Shown: piece after piece, positions 5,097 to 9,440 of the stretch | Layout: every line of letters begins with the position of its first letter | How positions within the stretch are numbered: the stretch's first letter is position 1 | Origin: PGYR01 sp041595255 | Lineage (GTDB): Bacteria; Bacteroidota; Ignavibacteria; Kapaibacteriales; UBA2268 | Assembly: GCA_041595255.1 (NCBI GenBank) | Contig: JBFHKR010000102.1 | Location: 1-9,440, forward strand | Length of the DNA: 9,440 bases | Direction: 5' to 3' | The notes under the pieces: model-generated | Told to the model about the DNA's origin: nothing | What the model saw: the letters and a program-made list of their open reading frames with translations, nothing else | Databases searched by the model: none | Made by a program: the position numbers and the translations under genes

Positions 5097-6181
5097 AGTT
5101 TAGAACTAAGGAACTCATACCTTAATTTCAAAAATAAATCAATTAGTAGTAAGTCGGGATTGACATTTCGATTAACTTTGACTATTGCCTGTTCTATTGA
5201 TTCGAATGCATTGAAATAATTAGCTTTGTCATAATAATTTGCAAATTTTCTGATTGAATCAATAGTGCTAATATTAACTATTAGCTTATCTTCCCCATTA
5301 CTTAGATGCAAGGCATCTTGTAACCATCTTTGCAATAACTTTAGAGCGGTTATAATTAAGTTTTTATCTCTAAGTTTAGTTAACTCTCCTACTCTTTCCG
5401 AAAGAAGAGATCTGTAACCTGTTTTTTGTAAAGAAGCACGTAACAAATTAATTGTAGCTTCGACTAATTGATTGATATCTTGGTCTATAAAATCTATTGC
5501 ATTACTAATAGAACCTTGTGCAAATGAAGATATTATACCTCTTTTCTCTTCAGTCAACTCCGGATAATTATCAATCAAATATTCGTTTAGTTCATCATTT
5601 GTTAAAGGAGCAAATTTCAATTTCTGAGCTCTAGAGAGTATAGTCGGGAGCATAGAATTTATATTCTCAACTATCAAGATAATCGTTGTATTAGGGTTTG
5701 GCTCCTCCAATGTTTTTAGAAATGAGTTAGCTGCAGCAGGATTCATAGTATCTGCGTCTGATACAATCACAAATCTATGTCCACCATGGCTCGATGTAGA
5801 TAACTTTTTCCTCAAAATTCTTATTGTATCTATTCTAATTTGAGAAGCATTTGCTATCTCCATTTTATAATAAGGATTAGCTTGCTTTTTACTAAGTTCA
5901 TCTTTAATATTGTCAACAACATCATCAGTGTAATTATCGTAAAAGTTCTCTGCTTTTTTTGTTGATTTACTAGCTGGAGTTTTATGGATGTAAGTAATAT
6001 TAGGCGAGTTAAGCCACATCGATTCATCTATTTGATTGACAAATGAAGCAAATTTCAGAGCAACAGCTTCTTTCCCTACACCTTTTGGGCCGTAAAAAAG
6101 ATATGTTGATGCAATAGAATTATTAGTACTTGCGTTAGTGAGCAAGTTATAAATTTTGTGGTTACCGTAAAGTTTAATCAT
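5093..6181 (-). CDS. holB: DNA polymerase III delta-prime subunit (clamp loader)
   Basis: 362 residues. Clamp-loader AAA+ ATPase-fold subunit that helps load the beta clamp at the replication fork. Visible features are a P-loop, GPKGVGKE (about 31-38), a Walker-B-like strand VIVSDADTMNPAAANSFLK followed by LEEP, and the sensor-1 stretch TIILIVENI leading to LPTILSRA. The family's usual SRC ends in Ala here. There are no cysteines at all, so the zinc module normally inserted after the P-loop is lost; that stretch is instead a Lys/Asp/Asn-rich insert (about 68-105). The C-terminal half is helical and weakly conserved, as in delta-prime. A short gamma/tau-like protein is less likely because no typical DEVH-type Walker B is seen. 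Divergent from the E1 gene and convergent with the FmdB-like gene. Confidence 0.88.
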   Translation of the reverse strand: MIKLYGNHKIYNLLTNASTNNSIASTYLFYGPKGVGKEAVALKFASFVNQIDESMWLNSPNITYIHKTPASKSTKKAENFYDNYTDDVVDNIKDELSKKQANPYYKMEIANASQIRIDTIRILRKKLSTSSHGGHRFVIVSDADTMNPAAANSFLKTLEEPNPNTTIILIVENINSMLPTILSRAQKLKFAPLTNDELNEYLIDNYPELTEEKRGIISSFAQGSISNAIDFIDQDINQLVEATINLLRASLQKTGYRSLLSERVGELTKLRDKNLIITALKLLQRWLQDALHLSNGEDKLIVNISTIDSIRKFANYYDKANYFNAFESIEQAIVKVNRNVNPDLLLIDLFLKLRYEFLSSKL

Positions 6182-6286
6182 AAATTAACAAATAAGATTT
6201 TTTAATTGAGATGTTAAAATCGTAAATTGTAAAATTGTATAAAACAAGAATAAGAAAAATATTAATTAAAATTTGGTGAGTAAAGC

Positions 6287-8407
6287 ATGGCGGCTAAAAA
6301 AACTAGCACAAAAAAAGCTTCAGTCAAGACGAAAAGCACTAAATCGAAAGCAACGACAGCTAAAAAGACTACTACTAAAAAAGCAGTAGCTTCAAAAAAT
6401 TTGAAAATGGATAAAGCACACTTGATGGGTGCCTTGCGTAATATGATTACTGCAAGAACTACAGATAATATCCACTTAGGATTCGTAAAGCAAGGTAAAT
6501 CATTCTTCCACATCGGTGTTAGTGGACACGAATGTATCCAAACTGCTATCGGTCTACGTATGCGTGAAGACGATTGGGGTTGGACATATTATAGAGATAT
6601 GGCTATTACTTATGCAAAAGGGATGACTATGAATGAGTACTTCCTACTTGCATTTGCTAAAAAAGATTGTCCAGCAACAGGTGGACGTCAGATGCCAGGT
6701 CACTTTGGTAATCCAAGATTAAATTTCCCTACTCAATCATCACCTACTGGTACTCAGTTTTTAAATGCAACTGGAACTGCACTTGCAATCAAGAAAGAAG
6801 GTGGAGATCAGTTCGTATATGTTGCTTCTGGTGAAGGTACAACTTCTCAAGGAGAGTTTTACGAAGCTGTTAACTGGGCTAATAGAGCTAAGTTGCCAGT
6901 TTTATTCTGTATCCAAGATAATAAATATGCTATTTCAGTTAGAAAGAAAGACCAAACAATGGGTGGAGATATCTCAGATGCATTTGGTAAATATGAAAAC
7001 TTGAAAAAGATTAGAGTAGATGGTACGGATTATTTCGAATCAGTCAAAGCTGCAGAAGAAGCAATAGAATGGATGAGAGCTGGTAATGGCCCTGCATTGA
7101 TTCATGCAGATGTAGTTAGATTACTTTCTCACTCTTCTTCTGACGATCAAAGAAAGTATCGTGATATGGATGATCTGGAAAAAGAATCAAATGACAAAGA
7201 TTGTATAAAAATTCTTTCTTCAAAATTGATTAAAGATAAATTAGCTACACAAAAAGAAATTGATAAATTGTGGGCTGATGTTAAGAAAGAACTACAAGAT
7301 GCGGCTGACTGGGCTTTGGAACAAGAAGATCCTGATCCAGCTGACTCAATCAAAGAAAACTTTGCTGACGAAAGTACTCGTGACCTTCCTTACGCTACAA
7401 GTGAGCCAACAGGTGAAAACGAAGCAGTACTAGTTGATGCTATTAATCATGCATTGCACGAAGAAATGGCAATAAATGAAAAGATGGTTATTTACGGTGA
7501 AGACGTAGAAGACGGGAAAGGTGGTGTATTTACTGCTACTAGAGGGCTTAGTGATGCATTCGGAACTGATAGAGTATTCAACTCTCCCCTAGCGGAAGCT
7601 TCAATAGTAGGTACTGCTGTTGGTATGGCTGTCAAAGGGTGGAAACCAGTAATAGAGATTCAATTCGGTGACTATATATGGCCTGCATTTATGCAATACA
7701 AAAACGAAGTTGCTGCAATGAGATTCCGTTCTAATGGTGGGTTCTCAGCTGCAGTTGTAACTAGAGTTGCAGTTGGTGGTTATATACACGGTGGTCTATG
7801 TCACTCTCAGAATATCGAATCAATATTCTCACATATTCCTGGTTTGCTAATAGCTTATCCATCGAATGCTGCAGATGCTAAAGGACTATTGAAAACAGCA
7901 TGTAGATTGCAAGACCCAGTTATCTTCTGTGAACACAAAGGTATGTACAGATTACCATTTGCAAAGACTGTAGAACCAGATGATAACTACTTATTACCAT
8001 TTGGTAAAGCAAGAATAGTAAAAGAAGGAAACGACGCTACTATTATTACTTATGGTATGGGAGTAAAAGACAGTGTAAACGCTGTGAAAAGAATAGAAAA
8101 AGAAACTGGTAAAACTGTAGAGATTATCGATCTTAGAACAATTGTTCCTTGGGATGTAGAAGCAGTTTGTGAGTCAGTTAAGAAAACAAATAGAGCACTA
8201 GTAGTACACGAAGACACTATGACTACGAGCATTTCTGGTAATATTATATCAGAAATCTCTGATCAGTGCTTCGAGTATTTGGATGCTCCAGTTAAGAAAC
8301 TAACTGCGAAAGATTCACATATTCCTTACCACCCTGTTTATGAGATGGATGTACTTCCTACTGAAGACAAGGTATATGATAAAATTAAAGAATTGCTCGA
8401 ATATTAA
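6287..8407 (+). CDS. Fused 2-oxo acid dehydrogenase E1, alpha and beta subunits
   Basis: 706 residues. Thiamine-diphosphate-dependent decarboxylating E1 of a pyruvate or branched-chain 2-oxo acid dehydrogenase complex. Residues 1-40 are a basic Lys/Ala/Thr/Ser tail. The alpha part is about 41-365: HLGFVKQGKSFFHIGVSGHE, the ThDP motif GEG (182-184) to DN (211-212) with Glu for the usual Asp, and the loop SHSSSDDQRKYRD (281-293), closer to branched-chain than pyruvate E1. The beta part is about 375-706: GEDVEDGKGGVF, RVFNSPLAEASIVG, and GGLCHSQNIESIF with the probable active-site His506. The fusion has a short acidic linker (about 345-375). ATG 6287 has GGTGAG 6 bases upstream, supporting the long start over ATG 6407. 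E2/E3 genes are not in the window. Which substrate is used cannot be decided. Confidence 0.93.
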   Translation: MAAKKTSTKKASVKTKSTKSKATTAKKTTTKKAVASKNLKMDKAHLMGALRNMITARTTDNIHLGFVKQGKSFFHIGVSGHECIQTAIGLRMREDDWGWTYYRDMAITYAKGMTMNEYFLLAFAKKDCPATGGRQMPGHFGNPRLNFPTQSSPTGTQFLNATGTALAIKKEGGDQFVYVASGEGTTSQGEFYEAVNWANRAKLPVLFCIQDNKYAISVRKKDQTMGGDISDAFGKYENLKKIRVDGTDYFESVKAAEEAIEWMRAGNGPALIHADVVRLLSHSSSDDQRKYRDMDDLEKESNDKDCIKILSSKLIKDKLATQKEIDKLWADVKKELQDAADWALEQEDPDPADSIKENFADESTRDLPYATSEPTGENEAVLVDAINHALHEEMAINEKMVIYGEDVEDGKGGVFTATRGLSDAFGTDRVFNSPLAEASIVGTAVGMAVKGWKPVIEIQFGDYIWPAFMQYKNEVAAMRFRSNGGFSAAVVTRVAVGGYIHGGLCHSQNIESIFSHIPGLLIAYPSNAADAKGLLKTACRLQDPVIFCEHKGMYRLPFAKTVEPDDNYLLPFGKARIVKEGNDATIITYGMGVKDSVNAVKRIEKETGKTVEIIDLRTIVPWDVEAVCESVKKTNRALVVHEDTMTTSISGNIISEISDQCFEYLDAPVKKLTAKDSHIPYHPVYEMDVLPTEDKVYDKIKELLEY

Positions 8408-8436
8408 TATTATTCTAGAAATTATTGAAATTGAAG

Positions 8437-8464
8437 AAGACCATTCATGAGAATGGTCTTTTTT
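8437..8464 (+). terminator. Intrinsic terminator of the E1 gene
   Basis: AAGACCATTC (8437-8446) and GAATGGTCTT (8451-8460) form a perfect 10-pair stem with an ATGA loop, followed by TTTT and further T-rich sequence. It separates the E1 gene from clpP. Confidence 0.88.
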
Positions 8465-8567
8465 ATTTGTATATAATTCCCCACAAAAAACACTAAAAAT
8501 ATTACTTATCAGTATTTAATGAGTTAATTCGTAAATTATATTTTTAAAAATCATAAAAACTAGAAAA

Positions 8568-9125
8568 ATGAGCAACAAACAAAAAGTTCAAGATCAAATA
8601 GACAGTAAGATATTAGCAGACCGTAAAGTATTTTTATGGGGTGAAGTTGATGATGATTCGGCGAAGCACATAATTGATAGATTATTATATCTAGATATGG
8701 AAGAACCGGGAAAAGAGATTCAATTAATAATCAATAGTCCTGGTGGATACGTAACTGCTGGTTTTGCGATTTATGATACAATGAAAGCAATTTCTAGCCC
8801 AGTATCTACTATTGCTACGGGTTTGGCTGCATCTATGGGCTCTATATTGCTATCAGCAGGAGAGAAAGGCAGAAGGTTTGTTATGCCATTAGCTAGAGTG
8901 ATGATACACCAACCTAGTGGTGGTGCAAGAGGTAAATCAGCAGATATGGAAATACAAATGAGCGAGATTATTAAAACAAAAGAGCTTAGCGCACAAATAT
9001 TAGCTGATAATTGTGGTCAATCTTTTGATAAGATTATGGCTGATTTCAATCGTGATTTCTGGATGTCAGCTGAAGAATCAGTTGCTTACGGTATAGTTGA
9101 CAAGATGATTGATAAGTTCGTTTAG
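8568..9125 (+). CDS. clpP: ATP-dependent Clp protease proteolytic subunit
   Basis: 185 residues. Serine peptidase that forms the double-heptamer chamber used with a Clp ATPase to degrade cytoplasmic proteins. The catalytic triad is visible: S89 in GLAASMGS, H114 in VMIHQP, and D163 in the NRDFWMSAEES stretch. LIINSPGG (53-60) forms the handle-side strand and oxyanion region. There is essentially no propeptide, so the length is close to mature ClpP. No clpX or tig lies next to it within the window, and it has its own terminator, so it looks monocistronic. It may be one of two ClpP paralogues in the genome, which cannot be tested here. The 100 bases upstream (8465-8567) are AT-rich with no clear TAnnTTTG. 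Confidence 0.95.
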   Translation: MSNKQKVQDQIDSKILADRKVFLWGEVDDDSAKHIIDRLLYLDMEEPGKEIQLIINSPGGYVTAGFAIYDTMKAISSPVSTIATGLAASMGSILLSAGEKGRRFVMPLARVMIHQPSGGARGKSADMEIQMSEIIKTKELSAQILADNCGQSFDKIMADFNRDFWMSAEESVAYGIVDKMIDKFV

Positions 9126-9153
9126 AACTATTTGCCATTTTTTAAAATCTATT

Positions 9154-9183
9154 AAGACTACTTGTCAAAGTAGTCTTTTTTTT
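9154..9183 (+). terminator. Intrinsic terminator of clpP
   Basis: AAGACTACTT (9154-9163) and AAGTAGTCTT (9168-9177) form a perfect 10-pair stem with a GTCA loop, followed by six more T. It ends the clpP transcript. Confidence 0.88.
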
Positions 9184-9210
9184 GTAGCTCAAAATAATTT
9201 GAAATAATGC

Positions 9211-9244
9211 TCACTTTTTTATTTAATTTGAATTACAAAAGTGA
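9211..9244. repeat. Inverted repeat downstream of clpP
   Basis: TCACTTTT (9211-9218) and AAAAGTGA (9237-9244) are perfect 8-base inverted arms separated by 18 AT-rich bases. It could be an operator for the gene that may begin at 9394 or a chance feature of AT-rich DNA. The rest of 9184-9393 shows nothing recognisable. Confidence 0.3.
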
Positions 9245-9393
9245 ATCAAATGAGATACAGATTAAAAGAGCTTAATCAATGAGATAGTATATTTACAAAT
9301 TTCATCAAATCAAATTACTTTAATTCCTTTAAATAAATTATTACCAATTAAATAATCTGACAATTTCAGTTATAGGCTTAAAAATAATACAGA

Positions 9394-9440
9394 ATGGACC
9401 ATCTCTTTAACCACCCTGGCATACTTGCTGGATTCGGAAT
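9394..9440 (+). CDS. Possible start of a gene cut by the window edge
   Basis: From ATG 9394 the frame stays open to the edge and reads MDHLFNHPGILAGFG. An in-frame TAA (9385-9387) lies three codons upstream, so this is the first possible start. Base composition becomes clearly richer in C and G here than in the preceding 200 bases, as expected when coding sequence begins. With 15 residues no family can be named, and the minus strand also has open frames ending in this stretch, so direction is uncertain. Confidence 0.3.
   Translation, partial: MDHLFNHPGILAGFG

Noticed and set aside
6262..6513. Minus-strand open frame rich in Val/Phe/Leu across the start of the E1 gene.
   Set aside because: It is the reverse reading of the Lys/Ala/Thr tail codons, which yields hydrophobic residues by composition.
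1..9440. CRISPR array, insertion sequence or integrase-type attachment site.
   Set aside because: No regularly spaced repeats, transposase fragments or flanking direct repeats were seen.

Overview
The window looks like a piece of AT-rich Bacteroidota (or close FCB-group) chromosome. The signs are a fused alpha/beta E1 subunit of a 2-oxo acid dehydrogenase complex, start sites mostly without strong Shine-Dalgarno sequences, several matches to the Bacteroidota -7 promoter element TAnnTTTG, and a soluble slipin of the kind I associate with that phylum. The genus cannot be named from the sequence.

Left part (1-3706), accessory cassette. On the minus strand a WYL-domain transcription regulator (654-1718) is followed after 16 bases by a PqqB-like metallo-beta-lactamase-fold lipoprotein that runs off the left edge (<1-637). 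Divergently, on the plus strand, a non-coding leader of about 600 bases precedes a slipin/SPFH gene (2538-3635), which ends at a strong terminator. The shared intergenic region carries two matching dyads (TACGCA-N7-TGCGTA and TACGTA-N7-TGCGTA). One overlaps the likely regulator promoter. The other sits where the -33 element of a perfect TAnnTTTG promoter facing the slipin should be. The leader contains two consecutive tRNA-like modules in circularly permuted order: T-arm, acceptor stem closed by a short loop, U8-A9, D-arm. The second continues into an anticodon-like arm. This order is that of the tRNA-mimicking domain of bacterial Y RNAs (YrlA type). A boxA-like motif and bulged hairpins follow. 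Together this resembles a regulated RNA-repair or RNA-stress cassette (WYL sensor, tRNA-mimic RNA, slipin), but no rtcB or Ro60 gene lies within the window.

Middle and right part (3757-9183), mostly housekeeping. In order: trpS (3802-4797, +); a small FmdB-like protein that has lost its zinc-ribbon cysteines (4863-5096, +); a holB-type DNA polymerase III delta-prime subunit converging on it with overlapping stop codons (5093-6181, -); the fused E1 alpha/beta gene with a Lys/Ala/Thr-rich basic N-terminal tail (6287-8407, +); and clpP (8568-9125, +). The slipin, E1 and clpP genes each end at an intrinsic terminator. The last ~250 bases hold an inverted repeat and a possible start of a further gene that is cut by the window edge.
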